Shown: positions 32,097 through 41,070 of the stretch, piece after piece
How the letters are laid out: every line of letters begins with the position of its first letter
Numbering within the stretch: position 1 is the stretch's first letter
From: Cloacimonetes bacterium UBA5614
Lineage (GTDB): Bacteria > Cloacimonadota > Cloacimonadia > Cloacimonadales > Cloacimonadaceae
NCBI GenBank assembly: GCA_002424605.1
Contig: DIKQ01000012.1
Coordinates: forward strand, 1 to 54,686
Reading direction: 5' to 3'
DNA: 54,686 nt
The notes under the pieces: model-generated
Seen by the model: only the letters and a program-made list of their open reading frames with translations
What the model was told of the DNA's origin: nothing
The model's database searches: none
Translations under genes and position numbers: made by a program

Positions 32097-35005
32097 TTCA
32101 TCAACACCATTTTACCTGTAAAAGATTTTGCGGGAATGATAAGTTTGTAATAATAAATCCCGCTGCTGAGGGGATTGTCGTTTATGTCCTTACCGTCGAA
32201 AGTAACATTATGAACACCTTTGTTCATATTTATGTCAATCAGGGTTGTGACCAATTGTCCTTTTAGGTTATAAACCGACAATACGACAGGAGTATTATCC
32301 TGAGACAAAGAAAAAGAAATCCTGGTCTGCGGATTGAAGGGGTTGGGGTAGTTGCCAAGCAAAGCTGTAACCAGCGGTGGCATAGTGATGTCGTTGTTTG
32401 AAGTCAGATTGATGTCTGCCATAAATCCGGCATCATTGACCTGTCCTGCACAAGTAACATATTCATCAGGAGTAGAAACAGTAAGTCCTACAATGGGATT
32501 ACCTGAAACAGAATTATTAAAAGCCAGGAAAGCTATCTTTCTGTTATCGGTTCCAACAGCAGTAATCACGTTTTGCAGATTGGGATTCCAGTTCACGCTT
32601 TGCACGGCAAGATTGCCGGCAGAGGAGAACTCAAGTGATAAAGCTCGGAGATTTGCGGGATTTTGGGCTATGATGTTGAGAAGATTTTCTTCATGTACCA
32701 CAACCGATATGCCCGGATTGACAAAAGCAAAAGCATTGCCTCCCTGCGCTGGGAATGCCGAGTCATAGAGATTTATCCTTTTGTATATGTAGAAAGCATC
32801 GGTTGCCGTAATCTGGTCATCATTATCCACATCAGCAGCTTCAAACCTGAAAGCTTCCCAGGGTGGGGAATCTATCTGTGGAATAGGATTGTTTCCAACG
32901 CTATATTGCATAATATGCTGGGCATCATCAAGGTTTATAATCCAGTTGGCATCAATGTCGCCATAAACAGTCTGGTTGGTTGCCAATCCGGTAATGCAGA
33001 CATTATCAAGATAAACTCCGTCGGCTGTAATTGAGTTGTCTGAAGTAAGCTTGAAACGAAGATGGAGATTTCCGCCCACATAATCGTCCAACGGTAAACT
33101 GATTGTTTGCCAAGTAGATGATTCTCCGGTAAACAAAGCCAGGGTGTTCCAACTGACTCCGCTTGAAGATGCCTGCACATATAGAAAATCGTAATTGCTT
33201 TCTAAATAGTGCCTGATGTTGAATGAAAGCATTGGATTGATGATGTTGTTAAGTGAAACGGGGGTTGACATAACCGCATTGATGTTACGGTTATTTGAGT
33301 AGTTGCCGGTAGGAGAGTCTGTCAAAACGCGGTTCACATTATCTGTAACAATTGCCCAGGGTGATTGTACTGTCCAGTTACCCAACCCATTTTCAAAGTC
33401 ATCATAAAACAGAGGGGCAGGCAACACAAATATATGTCTGTTATTTTCTTCAGAATTAGTGAAAGAGCTTTTGCAAACTCCATAACCCGGAGCTGTAATC
33501 TGCGCAGTTAACTTGTCTGCCGGAATGTTTTGCAGGGAAAAGCTGCCTTGGGCATTAGTCTGAAAATCGAAAACTTCGTAACCGTGTTTAAGTGTTCCGC
33601 TGGCGTTGGAAAGAGGCATGCCGGCGTGATTTGTTATAGTAGCAGTGAAGTCTGTGTAAACCAGGGGTTCCAGGACAAAGTTGTTAGTTACGGCAGTATT
33701 GGGCGGAACCACCACTTCTGAACTCTGCAAAGTGTAGCCTGGTGAATAGGCAGTTAAGGTATAAGTTCCCGGTAATAGCATTCTGTGGTAGTCACCTACC
33801 TGCGGGTCTGTCTTGATATCAATACCGGGAGAATTTATGGTAATACTAGCAGGCAGGGGAGAGCCGGCTGAATTGGTGACCAGGCCATGCACACCTTTCT
33901 GGGCAAATTCTATCAAGGATAAGACGGATTCCTGATTCTGAGCCCAATAGGTATCCAACGTGGAAGAATTGGGCCAGTAATCATTACTAACCTCGATAGT
34001 TAGGTCCATACCTCCGGTAAAACCATAGCTCCAGTCCTGAAGACCGCCCTGAATCACATACCATTCAGCTCCATTGGTTATACCCTGGGGAAAAACCGGA
34101 CTGTTATACATGGGGGAGTTGTGGTTTGAATAGGTCAACGAAGCTTGAATCAGCAAATCGTTATCCGGAGCCAAAGCATATGTATAATCCCATGGATAGT
34201 TAACAACAAGGGCTCCTCCATGATAATTGGCAGATAGTGTGATGCTGTTTTCCAAAGCATGGTTTATAAATGCCAAAGTTTCCTGTTGCCAGGTGAGACC
34301 GTCAGGATGCTGGTTTCCGGAAGGTGAGGGGAAATTCCTGTTCAAATCCACGCCATTTGCATTGTACCGTGTCGCAGACACATACCCGTCAGGATTAAGC
34401 ATAGGGCAAATCAATAACTCTGTGTTGTTGACAATGTTTGTAATTCTAAGATCTGAACCGTATTCTGAAGTAAGCAATAGAATCAAACGGATAAGGATAT
34501 CATAGCCGACGACTTCATTTCCGTGAATAGATGAGACAAGCCTAACTTCGGGTTCATTTTCCTGTTGCAAAACATTGTCACTGATTTTCAGAAAATATAA
34601 AGGTCTGTTTTGTACAGAAGTCCCAAACTGAACCAATTGGCAGATATTGGGGTACTGGTTTGCTATATTCACCATAAAGGCAGTATATTCCGTAAAAGTT
34701 AAATAAGCCCGCAGTGGGTCATCAGTTTCACTAGGGTCGAGCAAGAGTTTGTCGGCATATTCTCTGGCTGAATCCGGCATCTTTTCTACCAGAAATCCGT
34801 TGGAAAGCAGCAAATTGAACTCAATATCGTTCCTGACATAGGCAATAATGGACTGAGTTAAGGGGTTTACATTGTCAACACTTACATTTAAGGCATTCAA
34901 CCTTTTAACATCATCCCGGACCTGCCAAGTTGTAATCCTTACCGGGAAAGCAAATACGCTTATCGCAGTAACCAGTATAATCGATATCGTTAATAATCGG
35001 TTCAT
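32093..35005 (-). CDS. Secreted M14 zinc carboxypeptidase with dockerin-like and type IX sorting domains
   Basis: The 970-residue protein has a signal sequence (about 1-20) and a complete M14 catalytic domain. Zinc ligands are H161 and E164 (HGNE) and H262 (NYHGG), with DLNRNFP at 220-226 and catalytic E338 (TIEVS). Carboxypeptidase regulatory-like beta domains follow (about 380-530), then a jelly-roll-like region (about 540-680). A segment near 685-750 has two calcium-loop repeats, GDIDANWIINLDDA and ADVDNDDQITATDA, like type I dockerins. The C-terminal sorting domain has NYPNPFNPQTRISF and VYNLKGQLVTTL. It probably removes C-terminal residues from extracellular peptides, fitting an amino-acid fermenter. 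The start has GAGG upstream. Confidence 0.92.
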   Translation of the reverse strand: MNRLLTISIILVTAISVFAFPVRITTWQVRDDVKRLNALNVSVDNVNPLTQSIIAYVRNDIEFNLLLSNGFLVEKMPDSAREYADKLLLDPSETDDPLRAYLTFTEYTAFMVNIANQYPNICQLVQFGTSVQNRPLYFLKISDNVLQQENEPEVRLVSSIHGNEVVGYDILIRLILLLTSEYGSDLRITNIVNNTELLICPMLNPDGYVSATRYNANGVDLNRNFPSPSGNQHPDGLTWQQETLAFINHALENSITLSANYHGGALVVNYPWDYTYALAPDNDLLIQASLTYSNHNSPMYNSPVFPQGITNGAEWYVIQGGLQDWSYGFTGGMDLTIEVSNDYWPNSSTLDTYWAQNQESVLSLIEFAQKGVHGLVTNSAGSPLPASITINSPGIDIKTDPQVGDYHRMLLPGTYTLTAYSPGYTLQSSEVVVPPNTAVTNNFVLEPLVYTDFTATITNHAGMPLSNASGTLKHGYEVFDFQTNAQGSFSLQNIPADKLTAQITAPGYGVCKSSFTNSEENNRHIFVLPAPLFYDDFENGLGNWTVQSPWAIVTDNVNRVLTDSPTGNYSNNRNINAVMSTPVSLNNIINPMLSFNIRHYLESNYDFLYVQASSSGVSWNTLALFTGESSTWQTISLPLDDYVGGNLHLRFKLTSDNSITADGVYLDNVCITGLATNQTVYGDIDANWIINLDDAQHIMQYSVGNNPIPQIDSPPWEAFRFEAADVDNDDQITATDAFYIYKRINLYDSAFPAQGGNAFAFVNPGISVVVHEENLLNIIAQNPANLRALSLEFSSAGNLAVQSVNWNPNLQNVITAVGTDNRKIAFLAFNNSVSGNPIVGLTVSTPDEYVTCAGQVNDAGFMADINLTSNNDITMPPLVTALLGNYPNPFNPQTRISFSLSQDNTPVVLSVYNLKGQLVTTLIDINMNKGVHNVTFDGKDINDNPLSSGIYYYKLIIPAKSFTGKMVLMK

Positions 35006-35061
35006 CTATAAAACCTCATGTTGTTTATTTAATGTATTTGCAATTTCAGTACCCAAATATA

Positions 35062-35165
35062 CAAAAAAAGCCAGGGAGCCAACGGCACATGATTATCACC
35101 GCTTAATGCTGCTTCATTCCTGATCTGACATGGTTCGCGAGAAATCATTGCGTTGGACCTGGCAC
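35062..35165 (-). ncRNA. ffs: Small bacterial SRP RNA (4.5S-like)
   Basis: Read on the minus strand, 35165-35070 folds as a single hairpin: GCCAGG and CCAACG near the 5' end pair with CGTTGG and CCTGGC at the 3' end. The apical part carries the SRP domain IV signature CATGTCAGATC, GGAA tetraloop, TGAAGCAGCATTAAGCGG. Compared with E. coli, the bases closing the tetraloop differ but stay paired (TCA/TGA). Seven Ts follow at 35069-35063. A promoter-like TTGACA lies at 35198-35193. The RNA partners with Ffh in membrane targeting. It fills the gap between tsaD and the carboxypeptidase gene. Confidence 0.93.
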
Positions 35166-35169
35166 AATC

Positions 35170-35198
35170 AATCCCCGGGATTGCCTGATTATTGTCAA
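35170..35198 (-). promoter_or_regulatory. Promoter of the SRP RNA
   Basis: TTGACA at 35198-35193 is followed 17 bases later by GGGATT at 35175-35170, placing the start near 35165-35163. This coincides with the 5' end of the predicted RNA hairpin. The -10 box is weak. Confidence 0.5.
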
Positions 35199-35220
35199 GC
35201 TAATTACCTACTTGAATGTG

Positions 35221-36240
35221 TTACAAATAGCGGATACCCTTATCAGAGAAAGCATTAACCTCCAGATCGGAATATTGCTTGTTTAGCAATTTGGGAATTG
35301 CTGCAGCTCCAATCATTGATGCGTTATCCATGCATAAGGATAAGCCAGGATAAAAAACTTTGATGCTGTATTTTATCGCCTTCTCTGTAAGCATATTGCG
35401 CAGTAAGGAATTAGCTGCAACACCGCCGCAAATCAGAATCTGCCTGATATTGTTTTTTACGGAATATCTAATTGATTTTGTCACCAATGGCTCTATAATA
35501 GCTTTTTGAATCGAGGCAGTTATGTCATTAATATGGGCATTCACCCATTCTTCTGTTTGCGAAGCGATATATTGCTTAACAGAAGTCTTTAAGCCGCTGT
35601 AGCTGAAATCATAACTGTCTTTTTGTTTGATAGCTCTGGGAAAAACATGGAAATCAGGATTGCCTGATGCAGCGAGTTTGTCTATCAAGGGACCGCCGGG
35701 AAAGCCCAGCTTGAGGAGTTTTGCCACTTTGTCAAAAGTCTCTCCTGCTGCATCATCCCTTGTCTTGCCAACAATTATGAACTCAGTATCTGAGGTAAAA
35801 TGCACCATTTCTGTGTGTCCACCTGATACAATGAGTGCCAGATAAGGAGGTGCAAGGTAATCATGGGAGATATGATTGGCAAAGACATGACCCAACATGT
35901 GATTTACAGTTATAAGCGGAATATTCAGACTCCAGGCAAGACTTTTAGCAAAAGACAAACCTACAATGAGAGACCCGATTAACCCGGGGTTTATGGATAC
36001 AGCAATAGCTGACAGGTCTTGAAAACCAAGATTCGATTGGTAAAGTGCCGATTCAACCAGAAAGAGAATATTTTTCATGTGGAGTCTGGATGCAAGCTCC
36101 GGCAAAACTCCGCCATATTTAATGTGTTCAATTTGAGTTGAAGTAAGTTGGATTATAACCTTATAATCTGTTGTAATTAAAGCGACAGAAGTGTCGTCGC
36201 AGGAAGATTCAAAAGCTAAGATGATTCCACTGGCTTTCAT
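35221..36240 (-). CDS. tsaD: tRNA N6-threonylcarbamoyladenosine transferase TsaD
   Basis: The 339-residue protein is a normal-length TsaD. It starts ILAFESSCDDTSVALI and carries the metal-binding HMLGHVFANH, then LIVSGGHTEM, GKTRDDAAGETFDKVAKLL and CGGVAANSLLRNML. With TsaB and TsaE it transfers threonylcarbamoyl to A37 of tRNAs reading ANN codons. It is the last gene of the long minus-strand operon headed by the debranching enzyme, and its ATG overlaps the YbbR stop by four bases. Its place at the end of a glucan-metabolism operon is unusual but may be incidental. Confidence 0.97.
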   Translation of the reverse strand: MKASGIILAFESSCDDTSVALITTDYKVIIQLTSTQIEHIKYGGVLPELASRLHMKNILFLVESALYQSNLGFQDLSAIAVSINPGLIGSLIVGLSFAKSLAWSLNIPLITVNHMLGHVFANHISHDYLAPPYLALIVSGGHTEMVHFTSDTEFIIVGKTRDDAAGETFDKVAKLLKLGFPGGPLIDKLAASGNPDFHVFPRAIKQKDSYDFSYSGLKTSVKQYIASQTEEWVNAHINDITASIQKAIIEPLVTKSIRYSVKNNIRQILICGGVAANSLLRNMLTEKAIKYSIKVFYPGLSLCMDNASMIGAAAIPKLLNKQYSDLEVNAFSDKGIRYL

Positions 36241-37109
36241 TTGCTTATCCTTGAAACAAATTGCGGTGAATAATCCAATAACTCTATGGTTTCTGGAATT
36301 GAGACTCTGATAGGTATCTGGAAATTATCTTCTTCTGCTAAAAGCAAAACTGCAGATATCTCAGATATTGATAACTTTTTTATCGATTCGTTGTTACCTC
36401 TTATCCTAACAGTTATTTCTTTGGGATAAAAGTCTGTATTTGGTTGCGATTCAATCGGCACACTGCTGATAACTCTTGTAAGAAGCTGTTTGTCTGCTTT
36501 AACTATCTCGATTGCATCGGAACTAATCAATATCCCGTCAACCGGACTTGACAGCTTTATTCTGGGTTTATTCTTGCTCAAAAGACTTCTTGATATGGGC
36601 AGAGTTTTGACGGTGCGTGAAGTGTTGTAATTTCCAGAAACCTCTACTTTCTCAACACTTAGCTTATAGTTGTTATCATAAAAATAGTCTCTTGATTCGT
36701 AATCCTGGAAAACGAGCTCTATCTCGGCGTAATACCTTACGGGTTGTCTTTTTTTCGATGCAGGTTGTGCTTCTGGTTCAGGCTCAATGTAATCAAGTTT
36801 TATGGTGTGCGGGATATCAAACTGAATTTTTTCCGGATTAATAGGATTTTCAGGGTTTACAATGTCTAAGGCATTATATTGGGCCTGGGCATCTGATAAT
36901 CTTAACTTAACTATTTCCAGTCCCTTTCCTCTTACCCTGAATCTATAACGCTCGGGCAATTGATTCGCCAACAACGTATCAGTAAGATTAGTATATCTGA
37001 CCTGAACCTTGACTGTAGCTGTTTGATATGATGTGAGCCTGATCTGAACCCAGATGGCTAAGGAAACGATTAAAGAGATAATTGACAAAGATAACAGTCT
37101 ATAATTCAT
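36237..37109 (-). CDS. YbbR-domain membrane-anchored protein
   Basis: The 290-residue protein has one N-terminal membrane helix (about 6-25) followed by an external part with YbbR-like beta repeats. Segments such as VKVQVRYTNLTDTLLANQLP and a later region ending SIPETIELLDYSPQ show the pattern. YbbR proteins in other bacteria are linked to cyclic-di-AMP synthesis or cell-envelope control, but no such partner is next to it here. An alternative GTG start at 37118 exists; ATG at 37109 gives the ATGA overlap with the upstream stop and is preferred. Confidence 0.75.
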   Translation of the reverse strand: MNYRLLSLSIISLIVSLAIWVQIRLTSYQTATVKVQVRYTNLTDTLLANQLPERYRFRVRGKGLEIVKLRLSDAQAQYNALDIVNPENPINPEKIQFDIPHTIKLDYIEPEPEAQPASKKRQPVRYYAEIELVFQDYESRDYFYDNNYKLSVEKVEVSGNYNTSRTVKTLPISRSLLSKNKPRIKLSSPVDGILISSDAIEIVKADKQLLTRVISSVPIESQPNTDFYPKEITVRIRGNNESIKKLSISEISAVLLLAEEDNFQIPIRVSIPETIELLDYSPQFVSRISK

Positions 37110-38521
37110 TTTTGACACAGGTTGTATAGTTTCATTTTCTTGTAAAGAGTGGTTCTCTCGATACCTATATTATCTGCTGTTTTACTAATCTGCCAATTGT
37201 TCTTGTTCAGATGATGTAATAGATAATCGCGTTCAAAACAACTGACTCCATCTTTTAAATTATCTTTATAAAGGTACTTTCCCATGGGTAAGTCATTTGA
37301 AGTGTCATGATGAGTTATCTTTTTTTCAAGATGTTTTTTTATCAATGCATTAGATACTCTGCTTTCATTCAGCAAAACTGATTTGCAGAAGTTTTTTAAC
37401 TCTCTGACATTACCAGGCCAAGAGTATGACATAATCAAATCTATAAGGTCAGACAGGTTATAATAATCGTCGTCTATATTGCCTGGTGACAGACTGGTCA
37501 GAAAGTGATTCATGAGCAGGACAATATCTTTATCCCTGTCAATAAGATTGGGCAATTCTATAATATTGCCCTCAATTCTATAGAACAAGTCTTTTCTGAA
37601 GACATCTGGTCGGCGCAAGTGGTTAAGGGGGGAATTAGAGGCAAAAATCAGCTTTGTGTCTACTTTTTTTGATTCCCCGCCCACAACCTGGATTTCCTGG
37701 TTTTCAATTGCACGGAGAATCTTGGCTTGGGCACCCAATGAAAGATTGGTAATCTCATCAAGAAACAAAGTACCACCATTGCATCTCTCAAACAGACCGG
37801 TTTTTGATTTATCAGCACTGGTAAAAGAACCTTTTACATGACCAAACAACTCAGATTCTATAAGATTTTCAGTTAGAGCACTGCAGTTAACGGTTTGAAA
37901 GGCTTTTGAAAACCTCTTGGAATTCAGATAGTAAAAATAGGCTGCCACTTCCTTGCCGGTTCCTGTTTCTCCAATGAGAAACACATCTTCATCTGCATTA
38001 GCCATTTTGACTAGTTGATTTTTCACGCGTGTGATTTTATCAGATTCTCCTATGAAGGGATGTGACTGAACCAACCTTTTCTTCAGGAAGATATTCTCGA
38101 TCTGAAGGTTAAGAATATCAGCTTCTTGTTTTTGGACTGTGAAAGAGTTATTTGTACTTGAAACTAACTTATCAGGGCTGTAGTCTGTGATATCGCCGTA
38201 GATATGATACTGACCAATCTTAAAGATTTCATTGATCCAGGGTTTCTTGTCATGAACTGAGTAAATGATTACTTTGGAATTAATCTTTGTCTCTGACATA
38301 ATGTATTTAAAAAGCTCAACAGAACTCTGTTCGCTGTTATGAATCTCCATGCTTAAGAGAATGACTTCCGGTGGGTGTTGAATGCTTTGATAAAACTCTA
38401 TGCTGTCATTTGCAATGTTTACTTTATGATTATATTCCTTCAATTTGGTTTCTATAAGTTTAGCAAGGTCTTTATCACATTCAACAAGTAGGACATCGCA
38501 GTTAGTTTTATGCTTTTTCAT
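37106..38521 (-). CDS. Sigma-54-type AAA+ transcriptional activator with degenerate receiver
   Basis: The 471-residue protein has an N-terminal receiver-like domain (about 1-120), an AAA+ domain (about 150-390) and a C-terminal Fis-type helix-turn-helix (about 430-471, NWQISKTADNIGIERTTLYK). Walker A is GETGTGK (184-190) and Walker B is TLFLDE (251-256). Two features stand out. The usual phosphoacceptor Asp is replaced by Ser (S57 in ILLSMEI), and the sigma-54 contact loop GAFTGA reads GSFTSA (231-236). It overlaps its neighbours by one base (GH57) and a few bases (YbbR). It may regulate this or other operons; no -24/-12 promoter was identified. Confidence 0.9.
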   Translation of the reverse strand: MKKHKTNCDVLLVECDKDLAKLIETKLKEYNHKVNIANDSIEFYQSIQHPPEVILLSMEIHNSEQSSVELFKYIMSETKINSKVIIYSVHDKKPWINEIFKIGQYHIYGDITDYSPDKLVSSTNNSFTVQKQEADILNLQIENIFLKKRLVQSHPFIGESDKITRVKNQLVKMANADEDVFLIGETGTGKEVAAYFYYLNSKRFSKAFQTVNCSALTENLIESELFGHVKGSFTSADKSKTGLFERCNGGTLFLDEITNLSLGAQAKILRAIENQEIQVVGGESKKVDTKLIFASNSPLNHLRRPDVFRKDLFYRIEGNIIELPNLIDRDKDIVLLMNHFLTSLSPGNIDDDYYNLSDLIDLIMSYSWPGNVRELKNFCKSVLLNESRVSNALIKKHLEKKITHHDTSNDLPMGKYLYKDNLKDGVSCFERDYLLHHLNKNNWQISKTADNIGIERTTLYKKMKLYNLCQK

Positions 38522-39717
38522 TAGTTCAGTTTTTCTTCCAGGTCTGCCAGCGCATTTATATAATATATGTAGGCCTGGTCTGGAGAGTCATAAGGTGAGA
38601 AATATTTATGAACATCACCATCCTGAAAATACTTAGTACACATATAGTAGAAATGGTCAGAAGTAGTAAGTTTTCTTGCCTGTTCAAGCAAGTTTTCGTC
38701 ACCGTGCTGCTTGATTCTGGGCAGTAACTCATACAATGTCTCTATAGCATTCTTCTGCATGTCGTTTTCAAGCCATGCACTAAGATCCCGCTCCTCATCA
38801 GCCCAGGAAACAGGTTCTGGAAAGCTGATTGATTCCTGCTGATAATTAGCAAAATCAGGTGTTTCCTTTGGCGTAATAAAACCCAGATGTTTCATCTTTA
38901 AAACTTCCTGTGGCAGGTGTTTCATAAAATCAAAAATGCCTGTTTCAGCCCATTGGTGTTCTCCGAATGTTTCGTAATCCATAAACAGGTTTAGAAACTG
39001 ATTATGGTTTTCTTTCTCAGAGAGGGTAAGATGGTCAATCCAATTAACAAATTTATCAACGGTTAGAGGAAATTCAGGCCATTCACGGTTAGAAAACCTG
39101 AAAGCGATATCATCAGATAGCTTGTAATATTTTAGTAATAGATTTAGCGATTTTGAATAATTCTTGTAGGCATATAGCGGAGAACGCCAATCGAGTATTC
39201 TGTCCACTCCTTCAGTTAATATTGTTTTAAACCCTTCTATTTCATATACAATGTCTGACAGCCTATCCTGATAAATCAGTTCTGTATTACGGAAAGTCTC
39301 GGGTACATAATTAAACTCAGATTTCAACAAATCCTTATGCATCTGTACCTGATCTAAAAACTCATTATGGTCATACAAAAAGCTAAGAGAGTGATAGTAT
39401 GTTTCACCAATCAGTTCCACGTGTCCCGTAGCCACTAATTCCTTGAAAGACTCGAGAACCTCAGGGCTATACAGTTTAAACTGCTCAATAGCTGTGCCAG
39501 TGATTGAATATGCGATTTTAAACTTTCCATCAAACTTCTTGATTATATCAAGTAATAATCTATTAGTTGGCAGATAGCACTTATTCGCCACTTTCTGCAT
39601 AATTGCTTTGTTAGCATTGTCATCAAAAAGTGAACTGGATTTGTTTATATCCAATACATTGAAGTGTTTCAAACGGTAGGGTTGGTGAACCTGGAAATAG
39701 AAAACTATATTTAGCAT
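38521..39717 (-). CDS. Glycoside hydrolase family 57 (alpha-amylase/4-alpha-glucanotransferase type)
   Basis: The 398-residue protein begins MLNIVFYFQVHQPYRLKHF, the GH57 first conserved region. It has the probable nucleophile Glu in FRNTELIY and the probable acid/base Asp in FMDYETFGEHQW. GH57 enzymes cut or rearrange alpha-1,4-glucans. No signal peptide is present, so it acts in the cytoplasm on storage glucan or maltodextrin. It sits between a GT4 glycosyltransferase (nine bases) and the activator gene (TAATG overlap). Exact activity, amylase or transferase, cannot be told from sequence alone. Confidence 0.92.
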   Translation of the reverse strand: MLNIVFYFQVHQPYRLKHFNVLDINKSSSLFDDNANKAIMQKVANKCYLPTNRLLLDIIKKFDGKFKIAYSITGTAIEQFKLYSPEVLESFKELVATGHVELIGETYYHSLSFLYDHNEFLDQVQMHKDLLKSEFNYVPETFRNTELIYQDRLSDIVYEIEGFKTILTEGVDRILDWRSPLYAYKNYSKSLNLLLKYYKLSDDIAFRFSNREWPEFPLTVDKFVNWIDHLTLSEKENHNQFLNLFMDYETFGEHQWAETGIFDFMKHLPQEVLKMKHLGFITPKETPDFANYQQESISFPEPVSWADEERDLSAWLENDMQKNAIETLYELLPRIKQHGDENLLEQARKLTTSDHFYYMCTKYFQDGDVHKYFSPYDSPDQAYIYYINALADLEEKLN

Positions 39718-39726
39718 GATAATCCC

Positions 39727-41070
39727 TTATAATGATATTGATTCTAAGTATTCACTCAGTGTGGATGTATAAACTTTTCTTATCTTTTCTGCTGCTTCAT
39801 CCCAGAGGATATTATTAACTTCGTTTTTACCGTCTTGCCCCATTTTGAGACAGATATCGGGATTTTCTATCAAATAACAAATTGTTTCGGCCATCCTGTC
39901 CACATCCCAAAAGTCAATTTTAAAGGCGTGATTTACCACTTCTGAAACACCGGATTGTTTTGATATTATTGATGTTACCCCATAAGCCATAGCTTCCAGA
40001 GGAGCTATGCCGAAAGGTTCAGAAACTGAGGGAAGAACGTAGATGTCTGATGCTTTGAGAATTTGTTCAACTTGGGATCTATTAAGGAATCCGGTAAACA
40101 AAAACTTGTTCTTCAGTTTGAGTTCTGCAGACTTTCTTAGGAGTCTTCTACCCATATCACCGGTTCCGGCTACTATGAATCTACATTCAGGATGGATTTT
40201 TAATACTCTTTCCGCCACGTCAAGGAAATAATCAGGTCCTTTTTGTAATGTTATCCTGCCCAAAAATAGAATTGTTGGTCCCTTAAAGATTCTTTGCTTA
40301 TATCCATTCAGTCCAGGTTGCGCTGTGAAGGCATTATGAACAATCTTTATGCGGCCTGAGTCGATGCGGTATCTTGACATTATCATCTGTGCCGTATACT
40401 GCGATACGGCAATCACCCTGTCAGCATACATCATTCCCGCATACTCGATTTTATGTATTCTTTCGTCACCAGGTCCACCTGACCGGTCAAACTCAGTAGC
40501 ATGTATGTGAACGACAAGGGGTTTTTTACTGGTTTTTCTGGCTATCATTCCTGCGGGATAACACAACCAATCATGTGCATGAATCAGGTCAAAATGTAAA
40601 GCTGAAGCTATTTTCTGCGCCCTGAGTGTATATTCCTGAACTTTCCTTATCAGGTCTTCATCTCCTATAAGATTGAAGATAGCGTCTTCCAGCATTCTAT
40701 CGTGAGCATCTTTTGTTTTGAAAAATGTAGTCTCTTCAGATTCTAGGACATGTAAGTATCTGGTTATATCTTTCATTTTTACATAGCTTTCCGGATGAGT
40801 AGTAACTCCAATATAATCAAGACGTTCCTTAATGTTCGCAAAGCTTATGGTATCAAATTCTTTCTGTTTATCAGTTTCAAGGAAGACAGCCGGCAACTTG
40901 TCTACATCGTCCTCTTCTACAAGTGGGAAGTACACCATTTCCTTGGTAGGAAGAATCAAGTCCACTTTTATACCTAACTTTAAAAGGGACCGCACCATGC
41001 CATAACATGCCATTCCAAGTCCGCCGGAGATGAAAGGAGGAAACTCCCAGGTGAACATCAAGACTTTCAT
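39727..41070 (-). CDS. GT4-family glycosyltransferase (glycogen-synthase-like)
   Basis: The 447-residue protein starts MKVLMFTWEFPPFISGGLGM, the glycine-rich acceptor/donor loop of glycogen synthases. It also has DLIHAHDWLCYPAGMIA, GRITLQKGPDYFLDVAERVL and the C-terminal ExxxxxxxE signature in EPFGIAPLEAMAYG. It uses a nucleotide sugar to extend an alpha-glucan, or possibly makes maltose-1-phosphate or sucrose-type products. Its ATG overlaps the debranching enzyme stop by four bases, and the GH57 gene follows, supporting a role in storage polysaccharide. Confidence 0.88.
   Translation of the reverse strand: MKVLMFTWEFPPFISGGLGMACYGMVRSLLKLGIKVDLILPTKEMVYFPLVEEDDVDKLPAVFLETDKQKEFDTISFANIKERLDYIGVTTHPESYVKMKDITRYLHVLESEETTFFKTKDAHDRMLEDAIFNLIGDEDLIRKVQEYTLRAQKIASALHFDLIHAHDWLCYPAGMIARKTSKKPLVVHIHATEFDRSGGPGDERIHKIEYAGMMYADRVIAVSQYTAQMIMSRYRIDSGRIKIVHNAFTAQPGLNGYKQRIFKGPTILFLGRITLQKGPDYFLDVAERVLKIHPECRFIVAGTGDMGRRLLRKSAELKLKNKFLFTGFLNRSQVEQILKASDIYVLPSVSEPFGIAPLEAMAYGVTSIISKQSGVSEVVNHAFKIDFWDVDRMAETICYLIENPDICLKMGQDGKNEVNNILWDEAAEKIRKVYTSTLSEYLESISL

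Noticed and set aside
35158..35180. Sigma-54 promoter (TGGCAC...)
   Set aside because: TGGCAC is present but TTGC at the right distance is not, and it lies within the SRP RNA 5' stem.
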